Positions 26,428 through 35,216 of a DNA stretch of 64,000 nucleotides are shown here, piece after piece; within the stretch, counting starts at the first letter, position 1; each line of letters starts with the position of its first letter. A program made the translations under genes and the position numbers. The stretch covers positions 248,001 through 312,000 of the forward strand of contig CAMDJW010000002.1 in the NCBI GenBank assembly GCA_945901025.1, read 5' to 3'. Source of the stretch: Spirosoma fluviale (GTDB lineage: Bacteria; Bacteroidota; Bacteroidia; Cytophagales; Spirosomataceae). A model generated the notes under the pieces. It was not told the DNA's origin, made no database searches, and saw only the letters and a list, made by a program, of their open reading frames with translations.

Positions 26428-28120
26428 AGAGCCCAAACAAGTTGACGATTACATTTTTTATTTTGGTTAAGATTTTAACTTTTTTAAATGTGCGGTAACT
26501 GATGGGTAGGGAAACAAATTCGAAATTCTTTTTTCTATTTATTTTTTTCAAGAAATAGGATAGGCTTTTGTAGGGGATATCATGTTTTGATTTGATCAAA
26601 TAAATCCCGCTGAGTGGATCAGGCATAATTCTCCAAAATCGAATAAAATAGACAATACTAACCCAATATGAGGTAATGAGGGCGAATAAATAGATCAAAT
26701 TAGACTCTACAATGGAGTGTTTGAACGAGTTGATTAGTTGGCGCCTCGACTCAAATCTTGATCCAATAACAGCATCCAATTGGTTTAGTTGCATGATTCG
26801 AATCCAAGCATCTATTTCATAAAGAGACACTTTACCCGAAGCATCTAAATGCAGCGTGTAGGAAGAAGACTCTTTTTCTCCAGCTTGATAGAATTTGATA
26901 ATCCTTGTTGGATCGCTATTAAGACTTCCCATTTCATTATGGTAATAGTCCTTAATAAATTCCTCGGTATTCTTGGCAAAAGAGATGAGCACGGGAACTT
27001 CTCCCAACTTAATATCCAGTGATCGATTGATCCAAGTCCATAACTTTTGCCCATCGTGTTTCCCTGAAGGATCAGCAACATTAGCGGTGGTCAAGTTGGG
27101 AAGCGATTGATTAGGCTTGATAACTGAATTTGTATCTACAATAATGGAGTCAAAAAAATCACAATTTGTTTGGTCTAATTCATGGAGAATTTTTTGTGTA
27201 AACTCGTCAAATTGAATATTTCTAATGTCGTTATCATAATTATTATTGACAACTAATACCTTTTGGGCCTTCGATTTTAGGATTGAATTCTTACAAATTC
27301 GATACGAGGGAAGGAGGGAAGAAAACTGCGTTCCAGATCCGAAAATGATTAAATCTGCCTCTTTCAAAGCCTTTATGGCTTCTTTGGATAAAGACGGTAT
27401 TTTTGAAATTCTAGCTATTTCTTCCTTGTTATATTTGCCTTGTTTATCGAGCGCATTAAGCTCATCTAGAGGCAATAAATAAAAATCTGAAAGGGGCTTA
27501 TTGCCATCGTAGTTGACAATATCCGCTTCATTAGCTAAAAAATTACCCTCCCCGTCAAAGGCCACTAATTTAGAATCGTCAGCTGTGGATATATTGATAA
27601 TTTTAGCTGTTAATTCAAATTGAGTTGTTAGCAGATATAGCGCAAGGTTGAAATCATTTGTTTCCGCATAAATACCACCTATTATGATATTACCAACACT
27701 AAAACCATTTAAAATGGAAAAGTTATGGGTAAATTTTAAAAGCTTTTGAGAACCTAATTCAAAGTATCGCGTGATGAAATTTTCTGAACGGCGGTCTAAA
27801 GCATAATGTTCTTGAATCAGATTTTTGATCAATTCTTCAGGGTTATGCAAAAGAACTCTGGTTTCTTCTTCACTTAATCGATGTTCAAAAAGCTTTTTTA
27901 GATTGCGGTTATAATCGGTGAAATCATCTAAAATATAGGTGAAATTCTTGCGATAATCTGAGGGTCCAAGCATACCTTGGTTGGCACTCCGAATAACTCC
28001 CGTTGAAAGCCCGTCGTCATATCCGTTGATTAAAAGGCTTAAATTCACATAGGATAAATCTTTTAAATGCTTAATAAAATTAGCATTTCCATTACCCCCT
28101 GTAAAAACAACGACGTTCAT
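26420..28120 (-). CDS. YvcK/CofD-like domain fused to a DPM-synthase-like GT2 domain
   Basis: 566 aa from the ATG at 28120 (a longer frame starts with TTG). Residues about 1-330 follow the YvcK/CofD pattern: FTGGNGNANF at 6-15, NGYDDGLSTGVIR at 32-44 (Asp pair 35-36), LGPSDYRKNF, then FSVGNIIIGG and ADLIIFGSGTQFSSLLPSYR. CofD moves a phosphoester group, while YvcK binds sugar nucleotides. Residues about 375-566 look like the catalytic and C-terminal parts of a polyprenyl-phosphate GT2 enzyme: LHLDASGKVSLYEID at 424-438, AVIGSRFESRR, two hydrophobic segments and DPLSGIYLIKSK near 501. I know of no characterised protein with this combination. First gene of a six-gene operon. Confidence 0.75.
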   Translation of the reverse strand: MNVVVFTGGNGNANFIKHLKDLSYVNLSLLINGYDDGLSTGVIRSANQGMLGPSDYRKNFTYILDDFTDYNRNLKKLFEHRLSEEETRVLLHNPEELIKNLIQEHYALDRRSENFITRYFELGSQKLLKFTHNFSILNGFSVGNIIIGGIYAETNDFNLALYLLTTQFELTAKIINISTADDSKLVAFDGEGNFLANEADIVNYDGNKPLSDFYLLPLDELNALDKQGKYNKEEIARISKIPSLSKEAIKALKEADLIIFGSGTQFSSLLPSYRICKNSILKSKAQKVLVVNNNYDNDIRNIQFDEFTQKILHELDQTNCDFFDSIIVDTNSVIKPNQSLPNLTTANVADPSGKHDGQKLWTWINRSLDIKLGEVPVLISFAKNTEEFIKDYYHNEMGSLNSDPTRIIKFYQAGEKESSSYTLHLDASGKVSLYEIDAWIRIMQLNQLDAVIGSRFESRRQLINSFKHSIVESNLIYLFALITSYWVSIVYFIRFWRIMPDPLSGIYLIKSKHDIPYKSLSYFLKKINRKKNFEFVSLPISYRTFKKVKILTKIKNVIVNLFGLYV

Positions 28121-28261
28121 AATAAACTTGATAAGTTTCAAAGTTAATGGATTTTAATGAAATGAGATTTGCTAAAATTATTTTTAGGGGTATTATTTCA
28201 AAATAATTTGGCGATTTGTTGTAAATTGGGGGCTCTTAAAAGCAAAGCCTTATTACCTGAG

Positions 28262-30010
28262 ATGCAAAAAATTATTTTACTTTTATTTTTTAGTTTATTT
28301 TTATTAGGTAGAACTTCAGCTCAAACTTTTGGCTCATTTACTTTCAATAAATTACCCCAAGATTTTCAATTATATCCTAGAGAGTCTACGAATTTTGCTG
28401 ATATTACGGTGGAAGGAGTAGCAAAATCTGCCGAGTTTACCGCCGTTTCCATTCGAGTTTTGCGAAATAGTGCCAACAATAAATACCAGAAAGTGGCTTT
28501 AACCTTCAGCGGATCCTCGGCTAAATTTTCAACTAAATTTCAAATCCCAGCAGAATTAGCAGAATATGATTTTGAGGTATACGGGTTCAAAGGAAAAGAT
28601 TCTAGCTTAGTTGTTAAGCGAAAAAATATAGTCGCCGGCGATGTTTTTTATGTCACCGGACAATCGAATGCATGGATTGGGCCCATTGATGATTTGGTAT
28701 ATCAGGGTGAATGGGTAAGGTCATTCGGCGCAGTTCAGGGAAATGAAAATTTTGGGCCTTATAGTTTAGCTGATACTTTATGGTCACTTCCTGTGGGTCG
28801 TGCCAGAATTGGGCCTTGGGCTGCAGAGATGGCTAGATTACTTTATGAATCTGAAAAAATCCCAATTTCGATCATAAATTCGGCTGCCGGTGGGTCCAAT
28901 ATTGATTGGCTTTCAATTCTAGATGGCAATATTTCATCTCCAGATGGAGGAAATATCATGTATTATAAAGCCTTGAAATCTGGAACTTTAAACCATGTCA
29001 AAGGAATCATTTACCGACAAGGAGAATCCGAAGCCGCGGCTTCCATAGGCACCAAATATACATGGGGGGTAAAATTTGAAAGCCTAAAACAAAAATATAA
29101 AAAGTTTTTTCCAAGCTCTCAGTTTCTATTTGTTTCACAAAACAACGTGTACGAATATCCTTATCCTGAGGCCGCTTATGTTCGAGAGGATCAAAGAAAA
29201 CAAGCATATGATCCTTATGTAAAGGTTTATGCAACGGTGGGAATCAAAGGTTTTGACCGACTTCATTACAGCAATGATGGATATCGCCAAGCGGCTTATG
29301 AACAATTTAGAATTATCTCAAAAGAGATTTACAAGCGTAATTGGCCCACCGAAATTAATAGCCCAAAAATCCAAAGAGCGTACTTTCTATCTGAAAAAGA
29401 TCGAGATAAACTTTTCATTGATTTTGAAGAAGGGCAAAATATTGTAATTCCTAATGACACAATGGTCGTAGACCTAAAAAACAAAACACATAAATTAAGC
29501 CTCGCTGATCAATTTTTTTGGGATGAAATAAACACTAAATCCATGTCAAAAAATATCAAAAAGATCGAAGTGATTAACGGGAAAAAAATAGCCATCACTT
29601 TTACCTTACAATATGAAGGCAATATTGTGAGTTACATTCCTAGCTTTCATTCAAATTTTGTCGTAGGCCTTACCGAGTATCCATATCCTGGGCCTTATTT
29701 AAAAAATAAATTAGGCATGAGGGCGCTTGGATTTTCTGGATTTCCTATTCAAATGGTTGACGGAGAATCTGACGTTTTCACCATTGGGCCAAACCCCGCA
29801 ACTAAACAATTTACCCTGCGCTGGCCTCGTTTGATTCAAGGAAGTATTAAAATTTATGATATGAATGGCTTTGTATTCTACACGGATACGATAGACGTGG
29901 AGCGTGAAAGGGTTGTGGATGTAACCAACTGGCCTAATGCCAATTATTTTATTTCCTACATTAGTAGAGAAGGAAGGACGAGTACAAAGAGGCTTGTTAT
30001 TATCAATTAA
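28262..30010 (+). CDS. SASA-type carbohydrate acetylesterase with T9SS sorting domain
   Basis: 582 aa from the ATG at 28262, which gives a proper signal peptide (MQKIILLLFFSLFLLGRTSA); an upstream frame begins with TTG. SGNH/SASA motifs are FYVTGQSNAW with nucleophile S135, YRQGESEA, and DRLHYSNDGYRQ with the Asp-His pair. The last 75-80 residues are a type IX sorting domain (IKIYDMNGFVFYTDTI to STKRLVIIN), so it is secreted or surface-attached. Likely removes acetyl groups from glycans. Divergent from the glycan operon, convergent with the GNAT gene (8-bp overlap). Confidence 0.87.
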   Translation: MQKIILLLFFSLFLLGRTSAQTFGSFTFNKLPQDFQLYPRESTNFADITVEGVAKSAEFTAVSIRVLRNSANNKYQKVALTFSGSSAKFSTKFQIPAELAEYDFEVYGFKGKDSSLVVKRKNIVAGDVFYVTGQSNAWIGPIDDLVYQGEWVRSFGAVQGNENFGPYSLADTLWSLPVGRARIGPWAAEMARLLYESEKIPISIINSAAGGSNIDWLSILDGNISSPDGGNIMYYKALKSGTLNHVKGIIYRQGESEAAASIGTKYTWGVKFESLKQKYKKFFPSSQFLFVSQNNVYEYPYPEAAYVREDQRKQAYDPYVKVYATVGIKGFDRLHYSNDGYRQAAYEQFRIISKEIYKRNWPTEINSPKIQRAYFLSEKDRDKLFIDFEEGQNIVIPNDTMVVDLKNKTHKLSLADQFFWDEINTKSMSKNIKKIEVINGKKIAITFTLQYEGNIVSYIPSFHSNFVVGLTEYPYPGPYLKNKLGMRALGFSGFPIQMVDGESDVFTIGPNPATKQFTLRWPRLIQGSIKIYDMNGFVFYTDTIDVERERVVDVTNWPNANYFISYISREGRTSTKRLVIIN

Positions 30011-30404
30011 TCTCATCCACATCGTTGATAAAATAACAGTGTGGATGGTTTTGCATTCCAATTTTTGGATAATAGCCTTCAGCCGCGGGAGCCGCTAATA
30101 AAATCAATTTTGCTCTTGGGATATTAATTTTCAACAATCTAATTGATTCCTTCCCTATGCCTTTGGATTGATATTTCTCGTCCAAAGCCAAGTAAGTCGT
30201 ATAAACAAAATCAGTCATCGCGCGCGCTAAACCAACCAACTTCCCATTTTCATACGCCCCAATGTAGTAGTTGGCATGCGCCAACATACTCTCCATCGCC
30301 TCCAAGTCCGACAAAGGCCTACGTAAACCTAAGGTGGACTTCTTTAAAATATCAATCAAATCATGCACTGAAATTTCTGGATTAATCTGGTAACTAATCT
30401 GCAT
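30003..30404 (-). CDS. GNAT family N-acetyltransferase
   Basis: 133 aa from the ATG at 30404; the longer frame begins with TTG and encodes an implausible leader. Acetyl-CoA-site motif: LALDEKYQSKGIGKESIRLL (Q/R-x-x-G-x-G/A). The tail AAPAAEGYYPKIGMQ is typical of small single-domain GNATs. Substrate unknown. Cytoplasmic. Confidence 0.85.
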   Translation of the reverse strand: MQISYQINPEISVHDLIDILKKSTLGLRRPLSDLEAMESMLAHANYYIGAYENGKLVGLARAMTDFVYTTYLALDEKYQSKGIGKESIRLLKINIPRAKLILLAAPAAEGYYPKIGMQNHPHCYFINDVDEIN

Positions 30405-30539
30405 GGAATTTATTTGTAATGAGTTGAACAAATTAAATAAGTAATTTAAAAAATCTTCTTTCAGGGATGGCAAAGAAATTACACTTAGTTAACAAATCTT
30501 TTTTTTCTCTTTACTACCTTGCAGCTTAAACACATTAAA

Positions 30540-32981
30540 ATGAAATTATCTACTCCTATTAACCTACTCATTTGCCTATTCATTCCTTTTTTAGGAATTA
30601 GTCAATCGAAATCTCTCGCGGGCCAATTAGCCTCCAAACGAGTGACCTTACCAAATAGCTGGAAGCTTTCCCCACATGGAAAATCGGTGTCTTTGGGTGA
30701 CCTGCCTCTCAACCTAGTCGTGTCGCCCAATAAATTGTACATGGTGGCAACCAACAATGGACAGAGTATTCAAAGTCTCCAATTATTTAATGTAAAAAAA
30801 GGTGAGATTGTCGACAGCAAAGTCATTCCGAAATCTTGGTACGGACTAAAAATTGCTGCTGACAACAAAACGATTTATGCCTCAGGGGGAAATGATAATG
30901 TCATTTTACACTTTGAGATAGACCAAGATAAACTCGTTGACAAAGGAACCATCGCTTTAAGTAATATCCCTAAAGACAATATATCGCCGGCCGGAATTGA
31001 TTTAGATGATGCAACGGGTATTCTTTATGTCGTTACGAAGGAAAACAATAAACTCTATTTAGTCGATACTCGCCAACAAAAAGTTCAGGAATCCTTCGCG
31101 CTACCTGCGGAAGGATACACGTGTCTTTTGGATAAATCAAAAGGGATTCTTTATATTTCTGTTTGGGGTGGACGCCAAATTTTACCCTTTGACATAAAAA
31201 CTAAACAATTCCAAAAAGCGATTCAAGTAGGTGATCATCCGAACGAAATGGTTTTGACAAAGAATGGAAAAACCCTTTTTGTGGCCAACGCAAACGACAA
31301 CTCTGTTTCGGTCATTGATCTTGAAAAAGGAAAAGAAATTGAAGTTTTAAATGCTGCTTTATTTCCAAATTCATTAGAAGGCTCATCCACGAACGGTATC
31401 GCTCTTTCCGAAGACGAGGAAAAATTATACATCGCAAATGCCGATAACAATTGCTTAGCCGTTTTTGAAGTGGAAGATTTAGGCAAATCAAAATCCTTAG
31501 GATTCATTCCAGTCGGTTGGTACCCGACCCAAGTAAAAGTCGTTAACGGGATGGTTTATGTAGCCAATGGAAAAGGGTTTTCCTCTTTTGCCAATCCAAA
31601 AGGACCTAACCCAGTCGCTAAAACACAAACCGTTACCTTTCAAAAATCAGATAATAATCGCGCCGTCCGAAATGAATACATCGGTGGATTAATGAAAGGG
31701 ACGATGTCCATTTTCCCAGAGCCTTCAGCCGCTGATATGGCTATCTTATCCAAAGCTGTTTACCAAAATACGCCATATACCAAAGCGGGAGAAATGAACG
31801 CAAAAGGGGAAAAAGGAAATCCAATTCCCATGAAAGTGGGTGACAAGTCGCCTATCAAATATGTCTTTTATATCCTGAAGGAAAATAGGACTTATGACCA
31901 GGTTTTAGCAGATGTAAAGGGAGGAAATGGCGATACTACTTTGTTATTATTTGGCGAAAAATACACGCCTAACCAACATAAACTTGTCAAGGATTTTGTT
32001 CTTTTGGATAACTTTTATGTGGATGGTGAAGTAAGTTCTGATGGGCACAATTGGTCTACATCGGCTCATGCCACAGATTATTTAGAAAAAACATGGCCGA
32101 CTTCCTATGGCGGCCGTGGAGGAAAATACGATGGCGAGGGAAATCGCGAAATCGCTAATCCTAAAAATGGTTTTATCTGGGATTACTGCAAGAGGGCTGG
32201 GGTCAGTTATCGGACTTATGGTGAATTTGCAGATGACTTTAAACCGAACATCCCATCTATCGCGGGACATTTTTGCACGTATTTCCCTTCGTTTGACCAA
32301 AATATTATGGACACGTTAAGGTTTAACCGTTGGCGAAAAGACTTCGATTCCTTATTAGTCAAAGGTCAAGTGCCGCACTTTAATTCATTGCGTTTCCCAA
32401 ATGACCATACCGAAGGACAGAAAATTGGTGCAAAAACCCCTTATGCTTACGTTGCCGACAATGACTATGCCATTGGATTGTTTGTCGAGCACCTTTCCAA
32501 GTCTCCTATTTGGAAAGAAACGGCCATTTTTATTATCGAAGATGACGCACAAAACGGTTCCGATCACGTAGACGCACACCGTACAACCGCTTATGTAGCG
32601 GGAGGATTTGTAAAAAGAGGTTTTGTGGACCACACTCCTTATTCTACCTCCTCGATGTTACGAACGATGGAATTAATTTTAGGTTTGCCTCCAATGAGTC
32701 AATATGACGCATCCGCCACACCGATGTTTAGAAGTTTTTCTTCTAAAGCCACATTAACTCCTTTTAATCATATTTTACCAAAAGTAGATCTCTTTGAAAA
32801 AAATACCAAGGAGAATGCGAGTTCTCGGTTAAGCGAAAAGTTTGATTTCTCTAAAGAAGATTCCGCTCCAGATTTAGAGCTTAATCAGGTTATTTGGAAA
32901 GCTGTCAGAGGGGAAGATTCCGAAATGCCGGCACCAAGAAGAGCTGCGTTGTTGAACACAGTAGAAGAAGATGAAGATTAA
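30540..32981 (+). CDS. YncE-type beta-propeller fused to a phosphoesterase (phosphatase) domain
   Basis: 813 aa from the ATG at 30540, giving a signal peptide ending in LGISQ. Residues about 35-370 are YVTN/YncE-like propeller blades (KTLFVANANDNSVSVIDLEK and repeats). Residues about 420-760 form a phosphoesterase-family domain (PF04185-like) with YILKENRTYDQVLADV, SSDGHNWSTSAHATDYL and EDDAQNGSDHVDAHR as metal and catalytic segments. Periplasmic or surface phosphatase or phospholipase C-like activity is likely. The end overlaps the TonB receptor gene by 11 bp, suggesting release and uptake of a phosphorylated nutrient together. Confidence 0.88.
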   Translation: MKLSTPINLLICLFIPFLGISQSKSLAGQLASKRVTLPNSWKLSPHGKSVSLGDLPLNLVVSPNKLYMVATNNGQSIQSLQLFNVKKGEIVDSKVIPKSWYGLKIAADNKTIYASGGNDNVILHFEIDQDKLVDKGTIALSNIPKDNISPAGIDLDDATGILYVVTKENNKLYLVDTRQQKVQESFALPAEGYTCLLDKSKGILYISVWGGRQILPFDIKTKQFQKAIQVGDHPNEMVLTKNGKTLFVANANDNSVSVIDLEKGKEIEVLNAALFPNSLEGSSTNGIALSEDEEKLYIANADNNCLAVFEVEDLGKSKSLGFIPVGWYPTQVKVVNGMVYVANGKGFSSFANPKGPNPVAKTQTVTFQKSDNNRAVRNEYIGGLMKGTMSIFPEPSAADMAILSKAVYQNTPYTKAGEMNAKGEKGNPIPMKVGDKSPIKYVFYILKENRTYDQVLADVKGGNGDTTLLLFGEKYTPNQHKLVKDFVLLDNFYVDGEVSSDGHNWSTSAHATDYLEKTWPTSYGGRGGKYDGEGNREIANPKNGFIWDYCKRAGVSYRTYGEFADDFKPNIPSIAGHFCTYFPSFDQNIMDTLRFNRWRKDFDSLLVKGQVPHFNSLRFPNDHTEGQKIGAKTPYAYVADNDYAIGLFVEHLSKSPIWKETAIFIIEDDAQNGSDHVDAHRTTAYVAGGFVKRGFVDHTPYSTSSMLRTMELILGLPPMSQYDASATPMFRSFSSKATLTPFNHILPKVDLFEKNTKENASSRLSEKFDFSKEDSAPDLELNQVIWKAVRGEDSEMPAPRRAALLNTVEEDED

Positions 32982-35076
32982 CTCTAATTTGAATATTGAT
33001 TTTTTTAGGTATGTCCTAAGCTTTACTAACTTTTCAAAAGTTAGTAAAGCTAAAGGACATAAAAAATGGCTCATTTTTATTTTATCAGTTAATTGGATTA
33101 CTCCATTTGTGAGTTTTGGACAGATAAATAATCCCGACACCCTAGCCAATGTTGTTGTTAGTGCTAGTAGGCAACAAATTTCAGCTTTAAAAACTCCCTA
33201 TTCCGTTAGTGTGTTCACGCACAAAGAAATTAATCATTTGGCACCTCGTGCCACTCCAGATATGCTTTCGAATATCCCAGGAGTCTTCATTCAAAAAACG
33301 AATTTAGGAGGTGGTTCTGCATTTGTCAGGGGCTTAACAGGGAATCAAACGCTACTCATTATCGACGGAATTCGATTTAATAATTCCACCTTTCGTTATG
33401 GCCCCAATCAATACCTTAATACCATAGATCCATCCATTATATCCAAAATAGAATTGTTAAAAGGAAGCGGATCCGTCCAATATGGATCAGATGCATTAAC
33501 GGGTATCGTCAATTTCTTCACGCTTCAACCTGAATTTGCTGCTCAAAAAACCTTTGGGGGCCAATTGTCAGCGCGAATCGCCACACAAAGAATGGAGCTG
33601 AGCGAGCAGGTAAAAATGAGTTATGCCTCAGAAAATACGGGTATCATTTTGGTGGGCGCTAATAAAAAATTTGGTGATATAGTAAGAGGGGGTGGTTTAG
33701 GGTTGCAAGGCCCAACAGGTTATAATGAGTGGGATTTTTTTGGCAAAATTCGACAAAAAGTTTCAAAAACATGGGTTTTGGAAGGCCTGATTCAAACCAC
33801 TCAGCAAACCCAAGTCCCCGTTTTTCATAAAATCAAATTGGAAAATTTCAAAATCAATGAAATGGATTTGCAAAAATTCCAAAGAAGCTATTTAAAAGCT
33901 ATTGGTCAATACGAAAATCCCATTTTTAAAAAAATCGAGCTTTCCATATCCCAACAAACCAGTATCGAACAAAGAAAACTTCAAAAAAATGCATCTTCAA
34001 CTCTTCGTGCAGAAAGAGACCTAGTGAATACGGTTGGAATTTTGGCCGATATACAAAGTCAATTTTCTCCAAAATGGTCCGCTCATAGTGGCATCGATTA
34101 TTTTAATGACCGGATAAATAGTACCAGGGAGGATATTAATTTAACAAGTAATTTGATCAAACCCTTAAGGGGACTTTACCCAAATAATGCTGGATATCAA
34201 TACCAATCCGTCTATTCCATCCATCATTTAGACTTCAATGCATGGCAAGTGGAAACCGGTTTGCGCTTTCACCAAAACGTGGCTAGTTTGCCTGATACCA
34301 CACTGGGTTTATCGAAGGTAAAATCAAGTGCTTTAGTCTATTCATTAGGAATAGCCCGCGCTATCACTTCAGGAATCTCCGTCTATGTAAATACAAGTTC
34401 AGGGTTTAGGGCGCCAAATATGGACGATTTGGGTAGTCTGGGTATTGTAGATTTCAGGTATGAGCTACCTGCTTTTGATCTAAAGCCCGAATATTCTCAA
34501 AATTATGAGATGGGAATCAAAATTTCAAAAGCTGCCTTTTTTCAGGAATTTACCCTTTTCCAAACCGAATTGGAAAATTTAATCACCCGTATAAAAACAT
34601 CCAATGTCATTCAGGGCTATTCAGTGTACGAAAAAAGAAATGTGGATCAAGCATTTTTACGAGGAGCAGAATGGAGTGGCCGATTTGATCTTTCAAATTC
34701 CTTTTCTACCAAAGCTAATATTTCCTACGTCTATGGCCAGAGCGTAACATTAAACGAACCCATGCGGCGCATACCTCCGTTGCATGGTGGCTTTAACCTA
34801 AGCTATTCAAGAAAAAAACTGTTTTTAAATTCTGAACTTTTATTTGCCGCTACTCAAAACAGGTTAAGTGCAGGAGATAAAGCAGATAATCGAATGAATC
34901 CCTCAGGAACTCCTGGGTGGGCAATAATCAATGTTCAGGCCAATTACCTATTTAATTCTCACTTTAGCATTTCTTTACAAGCTCAAAATATTGGCGATGT
35001 CGATTACCGCATGCATGGATCTGGCATCAATGGTGTAGGAAGAAGTTTATGGGGTCAAATTCACTTGAAATTTTAA
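32971..35076 (+). CDS. TonB-dependent outer-membrane receptor
   Basis: 701 aa. The plug domain reads DMLSNIPGVFIQKTNLGGGS and VRGLTGNQTLLIIDGIRFNN, with the ELLKGSGSVQYGSDAL segment. A 22-strand barrel ends in GQIHLKF with the terminal aromatic. It resembles haem/vitamin-type receptors rather than SusC, as no carboxypeptidase-like domain is present. The signal peptide core (WLIFILSVNWITPFVSFGQ) comes only after a 31-residue leader, which is encoded by the hairpin repeat at 33010-33061. There is no ATG nearer in this frame, so the start at 32971 stands unless a TTG (32989) is used. Substrate unknown. Confidence 0.88.
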   Translation: MKINSNLNIDFFRYVLSFTNFSKVSKAKGHKKWLIFILSVNWITPFVSFGQINNPDTLANVVVSASRQQISALKTPYSVSVFTHKEINHLAPRATPDMLSNIPGVFIQKTNLGGGSAFVRGLTGNQTLLIIDGIRFNNSTFRYGPNQYLNTIDPSIISKIELLKGSGSVQYGSDALTGIVNFFTLQPEFAAQKTFGGQLSARIATQRMELSEQVKMSYASENTGIILVGANKKFGDIVRGGGLGLQGPTGYNEWDFFGKIRQKVSKTWVLEGLIQTTQQTQVPVFHKIKLENFKINEMDLQKFQRSYLKAIGQYENPIFKKIELSISQQTSIEQRKLQKNASSTLRAERDLVNTVGILADIQSQFSPKWSAHSGIDYFNDRINSTREDINLTSNLIKPLRGLYPNNAGYQYQSVYSIHHLDFNAWQVETGLRFHQNVASLPDTTLGLSKVKSSALVYSLGIARAITSGISVYVNTSSGFRAPNMDDLGSLGIVDFRYELPAFDLKPEYSQNYEMGIKISKAAFFQEFTLFQTELENLITRIKTSNVIQGYSVYEKRNVDQAFLRGAEWSGRFDLSNSFSTKANISYVYGQSVTLNEPMRRIPPLHGGFNLSYSRKKLFLNSELLFAATQNRLSAGDKADNRMNPSGTPGWAIINVQANYLFNSHFSISLQAQNIGDVDYRMHGSGINGVGRSLWGQIHLKF
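33010..33095 (+). repeat. 86-bp direct repeat with 52-base hairpin, copy 1 (inside the TonB receptor 5' end)
   Basis: The first 52 bases form a near-perfect inverted repeat (TATGTCCT...AGGACATA) around AGCTTTACTAACTTTT-C-AAAAGTTAGTAAAGCT. The next 35 bases run to CAGTTAATTG. A second copy of the same length lies at 35080-35165. This copy is in frame and encodes the leader and most of the signal peptide of the TonB receptor. Confidence 0.85.
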
Positions 35077-35079
35077 TTC

Positions 35080-35165
35080 TATATCCTAAGCTTTACTAAC
35101 TTTTGAAAAGTTAGTAAAGCTAAAGGATATAAAAAATGGCTCCCAATGCTTTTATCAGTTAATTG
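35080..35165 (+). repeat. 86-bp direct repeat with 52-base hairpin, copy 2 (intergenic)
   Basis: Starts 4 bases after the TonB receptor stop, 2070 bp after copy 1. The hairpin is kept although the arms differ: G:C near the base in copy 1 is A:T here (TATATCC...GGATATA), and the loop base is G, not C. A short divergent patch of 7 bases follows GGCTC, then identity resumes to CAGTTAATTG. Read in the copy-1 frame it carries a TGA in the loop and ends in a stop, so it is not coding. Confidence 0.85.
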
Positions 35166-35216
35166 AATGTAAGAAATATTGATTAAACATTTTGGCTATT
35201 AATTTGTTACCTGAGC

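Noticed and set aside
28192..28207. ATTATTT-CA-AAATAAT palindrome before the SASA gene as an operator
   Set aside because: Low-complexity AT sequence in an AT-rich region; such palindromes are expected by chance.
28169..28261. N-terminal extension of the SASA gene from a TTG
   Set aside because: The ATG at 28262 gives a proper signal peptide; the extension would bury it.
33010..33061. Hairpin as a rho-independent terminator of the phosphoesterase gene
   Set aside because: The stem is AT-rich, lacks a T tract and lies inside the next open frame; a repeat element fits better.
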